Of a stretch of DNA of 64,000 nucleotides, positions 43,834-53,962 are shown piece after piece (position 1 is the stretch's first letter; every line of letters starts with the position of its first letter). Both the position numbers and the translations under genes were made by a program. The notes beneath the pieces are model-generated. The model worked only from the letters and a program-made list of their open reading frames with translations. It was not told the DNA's origin and did not search any database. Source of the DNA: Branchipolynoe longqiensis (Eukaryota > Annelida > Polychaeta > Phyllodocida > Polynoidae); NCBI GenBank assembly GCA_030323885.1, contig JASIRB010003302.1, forward strand, positions 21,784 to 85,783, read 5' to 3'.

Positions 43834-46318
43834 GATGCGCGAAAAGGAAGAGAGGAGGCGGGGGTGGAAATAAAGGTTTTATTTTCACCTCAGAGACATA
43901 CAGGGCATACAGGGTAACAGGGAATATAAGTAAATAAAGAACAAGGATAAAATGATGAAGAGCGGAGTAAATAAGGAGCAGAGTTCAATTGTCAGTGGAG
44001 TGAGGGGGTGCCGAGGAGCCCTCCACCTGAGGAGGAGAAGGTAGGAGGAGTGTAGGGTGGGTGGGTGGTGAAAAAGGAGAGGTCTGGGAGGCGGCAGGAG
44101 GGCGAGTGCCTGAGGGAGGCCGGGGGGCGGCCTTATAAGGGGAGAGGGAGGGGCGACAGCAGGTGAGTGTGAAAGCTGCCGGCCCGGGGGAGGGCGAGAG
44201 GTGGCGAGCAGCGGCGTCGGGTGAGGCGTGAGCGCCGCGCGACGCGGAGGGCGGGGGAGGGGGGGGGCGCGCCGCGCCGTCTGCCGAGGTGGGAAAGCAG
44301 CGCGACAGCGCGGGGCGGGGGGAGGGTCTCTTCCTCTCCTCGCATCAAACGTAATGCTTCGCATTACGACCGATGCGCGAAAAGGAAGAGAGGAGGCGGG
44401 GGTGGAAATAAAGGTTTTATTTTCACCTCAGAGACATACAGGGCATACAGGGTAACAGGGAATAGAAGTAAATAAAGAACAAGGATAAAATGATGAAGAG
44501 CGGAGTAAATAAGGAGCAGAGTTCAATTGTCAGTGGAGTGAGGGGGTGCCGAGGAGCCCTCCACCAAAAGTAGGAGAGGGCTTGAGGCGCGCCCGAGGTG
44601 ATGATCCGAGGCGGGGGTCCGGAGGTGGAGGTCTGGGCGGAGAAGGCTGGCGGCGCGCCCGAGGCGGAGCAGGTGGGGCGGGCCGGCCGAGCGGTGGGCC
44701 GTGTCGGGGGTCAGGCTCCCTCTCGGGGCGGGGAGTGTCCGGGGCCTGCGTCGACAGGGAGCGGGCGGCCAAAAAGGGGGAGGCCCGCTCCTTGGCGGGA
44801 TCCGGTGAGGAGGTCCGACCAGGGTCGAGCAGGGGGGCAGCGAAGTCCTCGGGGCTGGATGGGGTGGTGGTCGGGGTCTGGGCGGTGTTGAAGGCGGTGT
44901 CGTGAGGATCGGTGGCAGAGGGTTCCTCCTGAGGCTGGGCTGGGATGCGGTCCGAGGTGTGATGCCCGAGGTGATGATCCTCGGCTGGGGCTTGGCGGCG
45001 CTGCGTTCGATGGTCACTGGGAGGTTGTCGGCTGGGCTTGCGGGGCTGTCGGCAGTGGTGGGGGTGAGGCGCCGGAGGGGTCCCCCCGGGCCGGCCGGGG
45101 GGAGGCCGGCGGATCAAAAATCCGCCGAGGTGGCGGGGGTCTGGCGCTCACGGGCTTGCTTGGTGATGCAGTCGGCCTCGGAGTGCATAGTGAGTACGCG
45201 CCTCACGTTTGCGCAGTAGGCGCATGCGTGACGGCGCTTGTCCCCCGCCTCGCCGTGGGCTTCCCCGACGGAAGCCCGATCGCACGAGGCGGGGTCTCGG
45301 TTCCAGGCCGGGCAGGGAGCCCCGTGAGTGAGCCTGTCGTAGGCGACTCGGGCGTCGACTTGGACTCGGGTGGAGTGTGGGGCTCGGTGTGGAGGGTCGA
45401 GTGGGCGGGGTGCGGTGGCGGTTGTCTGCTGAGGTGGCATCGCTATGCATTCTACCCTAAGGAGGTTGAGGGCCACTGGGTCGTGCCACCCGTGGGGGAG
45501 TCGGCCGTCCGCGATCCAAGTAAACACCGTCTCGGAATAATGGCGGACGGTCGCCCACGGGTAGACGAGGTGATCCTGGAGGACAGTGAGGATGTGGTGA
45601 TGTAATCCGGGGGCGGAGTGGGCGGGGAAGTCGGGGTGGTTGATGAGGGTCAGAAGGGCGAGGTTATACTCGTCCTTCGTCGCTTCCCCCCTCTTGACCG
45701 ACTTCCTCTCCGCCCCTCTCTGCACAAGGTCGGAGGGGAACACATAGTCAGCCGGAAGACCTTGCCGCCTCACTGAGTGGCGCGCCTCGGCGGAGGCCAG
45801 GATCTCCCGGACGGCGTCGGCTGCGGATACCGGGGTGTGCTGTGTCGGCTCCTGGTGGTAGGCCGGGGACGTCGGCAGAGGAGCATGGCCGCCGAGGTGC
45901 TGATAACGCTCGTACTGTGGATGGGCGGCTCCTGGCAGGGCTGCAGGCGGCGGCGGCGGCCTGGGACCCACCGAGGCGCGCGCCCGAGGTGCGGGGGCCG
46001 GGGCGGCCCGGTGGCTGGGGGAGGGCGCCTCGGGGATGGGCCCCGCCTCCCCGGTCTGTAAGCCGTCGATCCTTGCGTGGAGGTCCGCGGTCGACTGGCG
46101 TTGTTCCAGCCGGATGCGCTGTAGTTCTTCCAGGATGGCATCGATGCCCGAGGCGCGGCGTGAGGTGCCCGGCGAGGAAGGGGTCGGGGGAGGGGGGGGG
46201 GGGGGGGGGGGGGGGGCGCCGCGCCGTCTGCCGAGGTGGGAAAGCAGCGCGACAGCGCGGGGCGGGGAGAGGGTCTCTTCCTCTCCTCGCATCAAACGTA
46301 ATGCTTCGCATTACGACC
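43834..46318 (-). mobile_element. Ngaro-like gag-only retroelement with split direct repeats
   Basis: Read on the minus strand: A1 (46318 to about 46212), a gag ORF and internal sequence, B1 (44565-44372), then directly A2 to B2 (44371-43834). A1 and A2 match over about 107 bp (GGTCGTAATGCGAAGCATTA at the start). B1 and B2 match over about 194 bp and end in GCGCATC. The complete A2-B2 copy has an extra 240 bp (44028-44265). This A1-ORF-B1-A2-B2 arrangement is the split-direct-repeat layout of Ngaro-type tyrosine-recombinase retrotransposons. Neither RT nor recombinase is encoded, so the element is non-autonomous. Confidence 0.75.
45114..46295 (-). CDS. Gag-like protein of the Ngaro-like element, 393 aa
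   Basis: An uninterrupted ORF whose first codons lie inside repeat A1 (MMRGEEETLSPPRAVALLSH). Residues 30-50 are a proline run from a G/C homopolymer. Then come a coiled-coil-like segment (AILEELQRIRLEQRQSTAD) and a proline/alanine-rich linker. The conserved-looking core includes YVFPSDLVQRGAERKSVKRG, YPWATVRHYSETVFTWIADG and WHDPVALNLLRVECIA. A C-terminal cysteine/histidine cluster (PCPAWNRDPASC, HACAYCANVRRV, HSEADC) resembles the zinc-binding end of DIRS/Ngaro Gag proteins. It would package the element's RNA, with RT and recombinase supplied by another element. 44566-45113, between this stop and B1, is GC-rich with no supported gene. Confidence 0.6.
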   Translation of the reverse strand: MMRGEEETLSPPRAVALLSHLGRRRGAPPPPPPPPPPTPSSPGTSRRASGIDAILEELQRIRLEQRQSTADLHARIDGLQTGEAGPIPEAPSPSHRAAPAPAPRARASVGPRPPPPPAALPGAAHPQYERYQHLGGHAPLPTSPAYHQEPTQHTPVSAADAVREILASAEARHSVRRQGLPADYVFPSDLVQRGAERKSVKRGEATKDEYNLALLTLINHPDFPAHSAPGLHHHILTVLQDHLVYPWATVRHYSETVFTWIADGRLPHGWHDPVALNLLRVECIAMPPQQTTATAPRPLDPPHRAPHSTRVQVDARVAYDRLTHGAPCPAWNRDPASCDRASVGEAHGEAGDKRRHACAYCANVRRVLTMHSEADCITKQARERQTPATSADF

Positions 46319-47799
46319 AATTTTGATTAAAACTAATGTTTTGCACTGCGCGTACCATCAAACTCAAGGCATTGTCAATGGTGGTGAGCAATCTTCATAC
46401 AGAAAATCCAGGAAAAGTGAAATATCTCTAAAACCACACCACCTAGAAACAAATCGCTTGGTACACATATAGAAAACATCTTTACCAAAAACATTATATT
46501 AAATTTATAAGGTTAGTGACTTAAGACCATTGACAATGCCTTGAGTTTGAGTATAGGTACACGGCTGAGTACGGTACACGGCTGAAACCGCCACACCGGA
46601 CCAAAATTAAAAGCCTGACACAGGCTTACAAGAAGTGTTGTGACAACAACAAGTAAGTACGGTTCCTTTGTGATAAAAAAATAGCTGGTAAGAAATGAGA
46701 TAGTTACGACCATTATGATATTTACGACGATTACATTTGTTTCTTAACTTACGCCTATATCTGCTCACTGACACTATCAGTTACCTCCCACCCAAACACA
46801 GTAATGTAACTCGACAGGAGCCAATGACCACAAATGGTGAATTTTAGCTCATATTGACCCAGATGGTGATTGTTGTGTTGCGCACTAATAACATTACATA
46901 TTGCGTGCCTGTGCATGCTTTGATTTTGTAGAGAAGCGGCTTGCCTATGATTTGTTTGTTTGTTGTTGTTTTACGATGCATGTCTTTATTAATGTCCTGT
47001 TCCTTTTCAGTCACAGTAGTCAGGGGGCCAACTCACATAGGTGTGAAAGTGCATACTAATGCAATTTTATTGCTGAGTGTGCTAGATAGGGTTATTGGTA
47101 GTGAGAATCAAGAGGGTGCCACCCTGGCACCCTTGAGCAATTTTTTTTATAAGCTGTTTTTGATATGACATCATATTGGATCAAACCGGCATTTTTTGCG
47201 GCATTAGGGGGTAGTGTTTGTATATCAGCTATAGTATCAGTTCTACCTTAGCACTTAGCACTACATATAGTGTACCAGAAGAAAGGATATTGAAGTACCG
47301 TTCTCATGGTGTAAAAATGATCATTGTAGAGCAAATATACATGCCACAGTATACATTCACAAGCAATTGTCATCGACAATTCAAACTTAAAAATATTGTG
47401 AAATACTCATTTCAGTGTGATATTTTTGCTATTAAAATAATAATAAATGTAGTAGTTGTACCTAAAATATGTATCAAATTGGAATAAGCAAGTCGCAATC
47501 CTATTTATACATTTAATGAAAAAAATATTAAACAAAGCAATTGATGGATACATAAGTAAACCAAACTAAATCCGGAATAAAATCTGACATATGCAGAGAT
47601 ACACTTTTCACAAGATGAATTTGAAATATGTCAAATGGCTTTTAACTACATTGCAGTATTTCTTTGGGAAATAGTACATAAACCAATATAACAAACAGAC
47701 ATGGTGTATCGACTTATTCATTTAGGTTGCCATACCTGTCATACATAAAGCGTTTGTGATCCGTCATTTCACATGATTCAGGTTTCAGGATCCAATCCA

Positions 47800-48267
47800 T
47801 CAGTTCTCTGCGTTTTCCTCATCATCGTCCTCGTCGTTCTCGTCACCATCCATGAATGGGGCAGATTCATGTTTTGTGTGTTCGTTCGAGCATCCCTCGT
47901 CTGCTCCGCATTTACAGTACGTCGTGCAGGAAAGCCTGCCTGCCCGACAGCTGCACTTGAGGCTCCCACATGGCATGCTCGAATTGCAACCACATGCCAC
48001 AAATTGCATGAGGGACGGTGGGGCAGCAGTGGAAGTGCCATTGACAGGGCAAAGAAGGATTTTGTTCAACTCCCATCCATACTGACAAACATCAAGATCT
48101 GGTGGGTGTAGCTGGTCTGCGGCTTGCCATGTTAGTACCTGGATACGGGCTCTCTTGATGTGCTGTAGCGCAGCTTCGCTCGTTGGAGGAAGGCTCTTAA
48201 TCTTTGGTGGATCCTTCTTTTTGCTGAACAGTAGATATCTCAGGCCATCTAGTGTTGACGCCACCAC
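47800..48267 (-). pseudogene. C-terminal part of a CXC-like cysteine-rich protein
   Basis: Minus-strand coding sequence with STLDGLRYLLF, AALQHIKRARIQVLTWQAA and YGWELNKILLCPV. A dense cysteine cluster follows (CGCNSSMPCGSLKCSCRAG, CTTYCKCGADEGCSN), then an acidic tail ending at 47800. The cysteine spacing resembles Tesmin/TSO1-type CXC zinc-binding regions. I cannot assign a function; the position inside an inverted-repeat transposon suggests that it is the element's own protein or a DNA-binding accessory. The upstream part is cut off by the LINE, and the Asp run at the apparent start is read from the LINE's ATG-repeat tail. Sequence outside the ORF (47018-47799) has no other supported gene. 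Confidence 0.5.
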
Positions 48268-50045
48268 ATCATCATCATCATCATGCCGTTGGTCGCGATG
48301 CGACAAAGACTGCTTTCATTTCCTGACTGCCGCTCTCCATTTAGCTCTCTGCTGTGAGAGTTGTGTCCACGAGTCGGTCTTAATGTCTCTCAGCTTCAGG
48401 TTTCTCTTGATGGTATCTTTGAACTGGAGACGGGGGCGCCCTCTCTTTCTGTAGCCAGAAGACAGTTGAGAATAGAGGATCTGCTTTGGTAGCCTGTCTG
48501 ATGACATCCTCATGAGGTGTCCAGTCCACCGGAGATTCTTTTTGATCAGAAGATCTTCCATAGAGGGCAGCCCCATCCGTTCGAGTATTTCCTTATTTGT
48601 CACTTTGTCCTTCCAGGTTAGCCTCATGATTGAACGCAGATGTCGCATCATGAAGGCATGCAGCTTTTTCACCTGCTGTCTGTACACTGTCCAGGCCTCG
48701 GCTCCGTATAGTAGGGTGGATAGCACGATTGCGCGGTAGATCTTACCTTTGACCCAAATGGACACATGGTGGTTGTTCCAGAGTCTCTGGCGTAGTCGGC
48801 CGAAAGATGCGCTAGCCTTGGCCATCCTCCTCTGTATCTCAGCATCAATGCGTCCATCACTTGATATAGTGCTTCCGAGATAGGTGAATTCCGGAACAGA
48901 GTTCAGCTTGTTTCCGTCAACCATGATCTCCTCCTCTCGGGTTCTTGTAGAGTTGGGTTGGTACAGCACCTCCGTCTTCTTGATGTTAATTTTCAGGCCA
49001 AACTTCTTTGATGCATCGGAGAAAGCGTCCACTATTTACTGGGTCTCTTCAGCAGAGTGAGCAACCAGTGCACTGTCATCTGCGAATAGTAGCTCTCTCA
49101 CCAGTATCTGAGTAATCTTGGTCTTCGCTCTGAAGTGTGCGACATTGAATAGGTCAGCGCTCTGTCTGGACTGTATATAGATGCCATCCCCCATGTCTCG
49201 GAAAGCCTCGTTTAGCATTGCTGATAGGAAGATGGAGAAGAGCATGGAGGCCAGTACACAACCTTGCTTGACCCCATTGGTAACCCCGAACGATTCCGAG
49301 ACTTCCCCTCCAGCACTTACGTTCGCCATCATTCCTGTATGTAGAGCCTCGATCATAGTTGTGAACTTCTCTGGGCATCCATACTTCCTCAGTAGCTGCC
49401 ATAGCCCGGTCCTCCCGACTGTATCAAATGCCTTAGTGAAATCGACAAATACCATGTACAGTGGTCGGTCCTGCTCAATGCACTTTTCTTGTAGCTGTCG
49501 GAGACAAAATATCATATCCACAGTGCTCCGGTTACCTCTGAAGCCACACTGTGACTCCGGAACTACACCAGGTGTTATGTGAATAGATAGTCTGTTGAGT
49601 AGGATCCTGGCGAAGATCTTCCCTGCTATGGAAAGAAGAGAGATTCCTCTATAGTTCCCACAGTCTGTTCGATCACCTTTCTTGTAGATGGTTACAATGC
49701 TGGCATCCTTCCATGCTTGGGGTACAGAACCCTCCTCCCAGGCATTGGTGATTAGTTGGTGCAGTCTGTTGAGCAGATTGTCTCCTCCATGCTTCCATAC
49801 CTCGGCAGGAATTCCATCACCCCCAGGTGCTTTGCCATCTTTCAGGCTGGCGATTGCTCTAGCCATCTCATCCATGGTTGGAATCTCATCGAGGCATGTT
49901 TTGGTAATGCGCTGCTGGATGTTGTTCAGAGCTTCGTGATCTATGTCGCCAGGGACGTTGAGTAGCTTCTGGAAGTGTTCGCTCCATCTTGCCACAACTC
50001 TCTTGCTGTCGGAAAAGGTCTCCGTTCCATCTGTTGATTTCAGGT
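48268..50045 (-). pseudogene. LINE-C: non-LTR retrotransposon RT with one stop, 5'-truncated
   Basis: On the minus strand it starts inside the RT N-terminal region (STDGTETFSDSKRVVARWSE near 50043). It continues through ASLKDGKAPGGDGIPAEVWK, YRGISLLSIAGKIFARILL, VFVDFTKAFDTVGR, NGVKQGCVLASMLFSIFL and the catalytic box LFADDSALVA to AEETQ. One TAA (about 49033-49035) separates this from the C-terminal part with FGLKINIKKTEVLYQP, FTYLGSTISSDGRID, STLLYGAEAWTVYRQQ and LRWTGHLMRMSSDRLPK, ending at 48316. It ends in a short (ATG)n tail at 48268-48283 and not in poly(A). It belongs to a different family from LINE-B and the RTE-like element. No endonuclease is present. A target duplication was not found. 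Confidence 0.8.
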
Positions 50046-51776
50046 GAACAAATTGTCTGAAAGTGACATATTATTTTCTTTATTATCGCGATTAGTTTTT
50101 CCACAAAAAAATGTACATTTTGATTACCGTGAGTTGGCAGTAATAATTCCTTTTGAGCCTTTCTGTATTTACACATTTGTATCATACATAGAAGTTTTAT
50201 ACATCAGGAGAAAGGTACTTTAATATCCTTTCTTCTGGTATAATATATGTAGTGCTAAGTGAATTAGAAATGATACTACAGCTGATATACGAACACTACC
50301 CCCTAATGTCGAACGGCACAAAAATGCTGGTTTGATCCAATATGACATCATATCAAAAATGGCTTATAAAAAAAATTGCTCAAGGGTGCCAGAGTTGCAC
50401 CCTCCTGATTCTCAAAATATAGGTATATGACTATCACAATCTGCAATAAAATTGCATTAGTACGCACTTTCACACCTATGGCTGTTTTGGGCCTTTGGCC
50501 CCCTGACTACAGTGGCCGGCGGCTTCAAACGTTCTGCTACTATGAGGAGCTGGATGCCATTTTGGGCACAAGGCCAACCGCAGCTCCACTTAACTACATC
50601 GACACGGATGCGATGTCAGTTGAGCAAGGTAAAGGGAAAGCGGAACTAAGTTTTGTTGTGTTTTTTGTTTTCGCAACATGTCCTGATAAGTCATTAAACA
50701 TAACAGATTGTGTCTAGGATATAACATGTAACATGTAACAGATTCACTACTATGTCGATAGCCCATTATATAATGATTGTTTGTAATTAAAGTTGCAAGT
50801 GAGTTATTGTAGGGGGGAGTGTGTTTGGTCGATCATGCATACATGTGTAGCCCCCAAATCATGCCATTTATTTATTCTATCATTTACACTATTAACTTGC
50901 AGAGGACCTTACAGATGATGCCCCATTGGTACTGGGGGCGGAGGTGGAGGTGGAGAGTCAACCCTCCTCTCGGTCAGCCACTCCCATTCCACCGACTCCA
51001 GCAGGCAGCCAAGCAAAACAAGCCACCCAGCCAAGTAATCATGTTTCTAGTCAATTGAATATATGGGGATTTGCAATCATAAGCGAAACAAAGCAAACCG
51101 ATTTGCAAAAACTTAAAAATATTTGTCAACGGTATTAATACACCCTTAACATAACATAACCTGACCAGGAAGCGACAAGTAACAGTTTTTAAGTCATTGG
51201 TTTCACTCGACATAATACTGAAAAAAGCAGCCGACTTCTTTCCAAGTCGTTTGCCGAACATCTCGGAGCGAAGCTAGTAAGAGTAAATCAATACACAGAT
51301 ATGTATACATTGCATTATTAATATTATGTTATCCACACACATAACTTAAACCGACTTAGGCTATCTCGGGTTAACTAATCCACCTCATGAACCAGTTTAC
51401 ATGAAGCAAACTAGTTGAGTCGATTTAGCGCTAATAGACTAAAAAGTGATTTGTTTCTATTGCAGCTACACGGAAAAGAAAAGGGGTGCGGAAAAGCGAA
51501 TGCTTTATGGACAGCCTCATTTCGCAGTTTGTGGCCGCTCAGAGGGAGTCGGCCGCCCTCTTCCATGACACGGAGGCAAAACGCATGAAAATGCAGGTCA
51601 AATTAGAGGAGAGGCAGCAGGAGCGGGAAATGGCCAACATGGCCACGCAGAGGAAGCATGAGGACAAGATGCTGCAGATGATGATGACGATGAATCAGCC
51701 TCAGCCTCAGCAGTTTCAAAGTGCCACGACTGATGGCATAACGCGCATCACACTGCTGACCCCCCAAAACCCCTAA

Positions 51777-52094
51777 GGCGCCCTAACACAAGCTTCTATG
51801 AATATCAATAGATGACTCCTTTTTGGAAATCTTTTTATATATACTAAAGCACTAACTTTTTAAATTCTAAAATAAATATCCAACTCAATAGATGACTCCT
51901 TTTTGGAATTTTTTTATAAATACCAAAGCACTAACTTTTTAAATTCTAAATTAAATATCCAACTTTTTATACTGGTGCCTTGACTTTAACTTTCCTACAT
52001 TTCATTCCTTCGAGACATCCGGCATTTTATATGGTTGCATTTAGTGAATAAAAATGACTTGTAGTTTCCGATTGACTGATTTGCATCATATTAT
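51777..52094. other. Intergenic region between the convergent Harbinger-2 genes
   Basis: Contains a direct duplication of about 75 bp (CAATAGATGACTCCTTTTTG occurs at about 51809 and 51887). No gene. Confidence 0.7.
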
Positions 52095-53239
52095 TTAAGC
52101 ACTAAAATAGTCTGTGAACGCCTGCCATATCCCCATGCCATTCTCCTCATTTTCCACATCATGCGCTATGTTTTGTGGTTGGTCGTTTGGCCCACCATCC
52201 CACTCCGCATTGAACGCCTCCTTGTGTACCTCACATATGTTGTTCAGTGTGAAGCATGCCGGAATCACTGTCGTGACATCTTCAGTGGTAACGTCTGTAC
52301 GGCGCTGGAGAATCCTCCACCGCGCTTTACAATGGCCGAATGTATTTTCAATCATCATTCTGGCACAAGATAGCCTGTAATTGAACATAGTCTCCTCTCT
52401 ACTCAGTCTGCCCGTGTCAGAAAACGGCTTCATCAGCCATGGACGAAGAGGGTATGCCGGGTCGCCTAGAAGGACGACAGGGACATTAGTGTTGCCTATG
52501 TGTAATTGCCTATTGGGGAAGAGGACACCCGCTTCACCTTTGGCAAAGATGGAAGAGTTTGCCAACACTCGCGCATCATGGACCCTACCTGGCCAACCAG
52601 CTGCAATGTTCAAAACCTGGTATTCATGATCGCACACAACCTGAGCCACAATAAAATAGTACCCCTTTCGATTATGGTAGTCGGTGTGGTGACGTTGCGG
52701 TGCAATGATGGGGATATGTGTGCCATCAATTACCCCTCCACAGTTAGGAAAGCCAAATTTTGTTTCGTAACCCTTGATGATCTCAGTCAGTCGCTCAGGC
52801 ACTTGGCATTTTTATATACTTTGGGAGCAGAACCTTAACGATGACAGCGCACGTTTCCTGGAAGATTTCACAGCATGTAGATTTAGCGATACCAAATAGA
52901 TGGCCCATGCCTCGATACCCTGATCCCGTTGCCAGCAACCACAGTGTCACTGCCACACAAACTTCAACCGGAATGTATCTGAAAGTAGTGCCCAAAACAC
53001 CATAACCATTATGAATCCACCCATCCTGAGATGACAACAACAACAACAAATATTGAATTTGTGTTCTTGTTCTAACCATTAATCTGCTAAATGTGTCAAC
53101 GGACAATGTTTTCCGAGGAATATATAACCAATATCTAATTAGTACAATTTAGCGTATGGGCAGCATGGAAATGTACAGAACAGGCTGATTTTGGGAGTGA
53201 AATTAAATTAAAATATTGGGTAATATTATATCTTGTGGG

Positions 53240-53455
53240 GTCTGTGAAAGTTGCTTAGTCCGATAGTTTTGAGTCTTGAGTTTCTGTTATTAGATAAATA
53301 TATTTGATTTAGCATAATAATCTACCTCACTTTAGTTTGAAATAACTTTTATGTTTAATGGGTGGGTACCTTTAGAGATATTTGAAGTGCAAACATGTCA
53401 CATTAGTTGTTGGCAATCACGCCAAAAGTCTGACAACATAGATTTCCACAGTATC
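53240..53455. mobile_element. TTAA-MITE fragment in the Harbinger-2 transposase gene
   Basis: Begins GAAAGTTGCTTAGTCCGATA, follows the family interior (ATAATCTACCTCACTTTAG, TTTGAAGTGCAAACATG, TTGGCAATCACGCCAAAAG) and stops inside it at CACAGTAT. This removes or displaces the exon 2 donor. Confidence 0.75.
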
Positions 53456-53644
53456 TTCTCATATGTGTATCGACACGCGCTATATGCAATGTCAGTTGGT
53501 CGACCAGATGCTGGAATGTCTCCCTCCGCATTCGGAAGTTGGCAACCCAGTCTTGCTCCCTGAATGTCACATTCACAATATGAGACCACCAGTGGCTGGA
53601 CCTGGAAAAAAGTTGAGCAGATGTACGTAAACAGGAAACGGGTC

Positions 53645-53925
53645 ACTAGTTTGCCTTATCTAAATTGGCCTTAAGTTGTAGGTGAGGAAAAGTAACATTG
53701 AGGAGAATGTAACATAAAAGCCCACATAGCTCAACGTTTCTAAGCATTTTATATAGTTGATATTTCGGAAAAAAGGTGATACGTAAACAGGAAACGGCCC
53801 AGTAGTTCGCCTCATATAGTTTGCCTTATCTAAGTCGGCCTAAAGTGGTATGTGAGACAAAATAACATTGAGGAGAATGTAACAGAAAAGCCCACATAGC
53901 TCAACTTTTTCATGCATCCTAAGCA
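53645..53925. repeat. Direct duplication in Harbinger-2 intron 1
   Basis: Two copies, 53645-53775 and 53780-53925, share AGTTTGCCTTATCTAA, AACATTGAGGAGAATGTAAC and AAAGCCCACATAGCTCAAC. They contain Harbinger subterminal motifs. Confidence 0.8.
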
Positions 53926-53962
53926 GTATATTTCAGATAATACAGGTTAAGCGACTGCCTAA

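Larger units (their letters stand above)
43613..46595. mobile_element. Inverted-repeat element inserted in Myb exon 1
   Basis: Long inverted ends: the left TGTGGCGGTTTCAGCCGTGT and TACTCAAACTCAAGGCATTG match the complement of the right end over about 75 bp. A candidate 4-bp duplication is CTGG (43609-43612) and CCGG (46596-46599), one mismatch. A 160-bp interior segment occurs twice (43663-43825 and 46362-46520). No transposase is present. It hosts the Ngaro-like element. Confidence 0.7.
47017..50509. mobile_element. Inverted-repeat DNA transposon of unclear class carrying a CXC-like gene
   Basis: Its ends are inverted repeats of roughly 300 bp. The left begins TAGTCAGGGGGCC and continues CATAGGTGTGAAAGTGC; the right is its complement, ending GGCCCCCTGACTA. 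A 3-bp duplication CAG flanks it (47014-47016 and 50510-50512), and removing it restores the Myb exon 2 frame. It holds a cysteine-rich ORF on the minus strand and a LINE insertion. A 3-bp duplication would suit EnSpm/CACTA or Harbinger groups, but no transposase motif is left to decide. Confidence 0.75.
43425..51776 (+). pseudogene. Harbinger-2 Myb/SANT-like DNA-binding protein, four exons, twice interrupted
   Basis: Exon 1 is 43425-43610 plus 46598-46652 (donor AA/GTAAGT); exon 2 is 47011-47016 plus 50513 to about 50630 (donor CAAG/GTAAAG); exon 3 is 50903-51034; exon 4 is 51466-51776. The phases agree at every junction. Exon 1 has DEEVRALIDLWADDKVQSEL, MAAKLSRLCGGGKANRT and KIKSLTQAYKKCCDNN. 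Exon 2 has TFCYYEELDAILGTRP. Exon 4 has a coiled-coil-like KMQVKLEERQQEREMAN and a glutamine-rich end. This is the trihelix Myb layout of the accessory protein encoded by many Harbinger elements. Exon 1 also has a small deletion and frame change near 43545. It is broken by the elements at 43613-46595 and 47017-50509. Confidence 0.75.

Noticed and set aside
44530..45117. Second protein of the Ngaro-like element (minus-strand ORFs of 164 and 195 codons)
   Set aside because: Two overlapping GC-rich frames are equally open, composition is proline-rich, and no RT or recombinase motif is seen.
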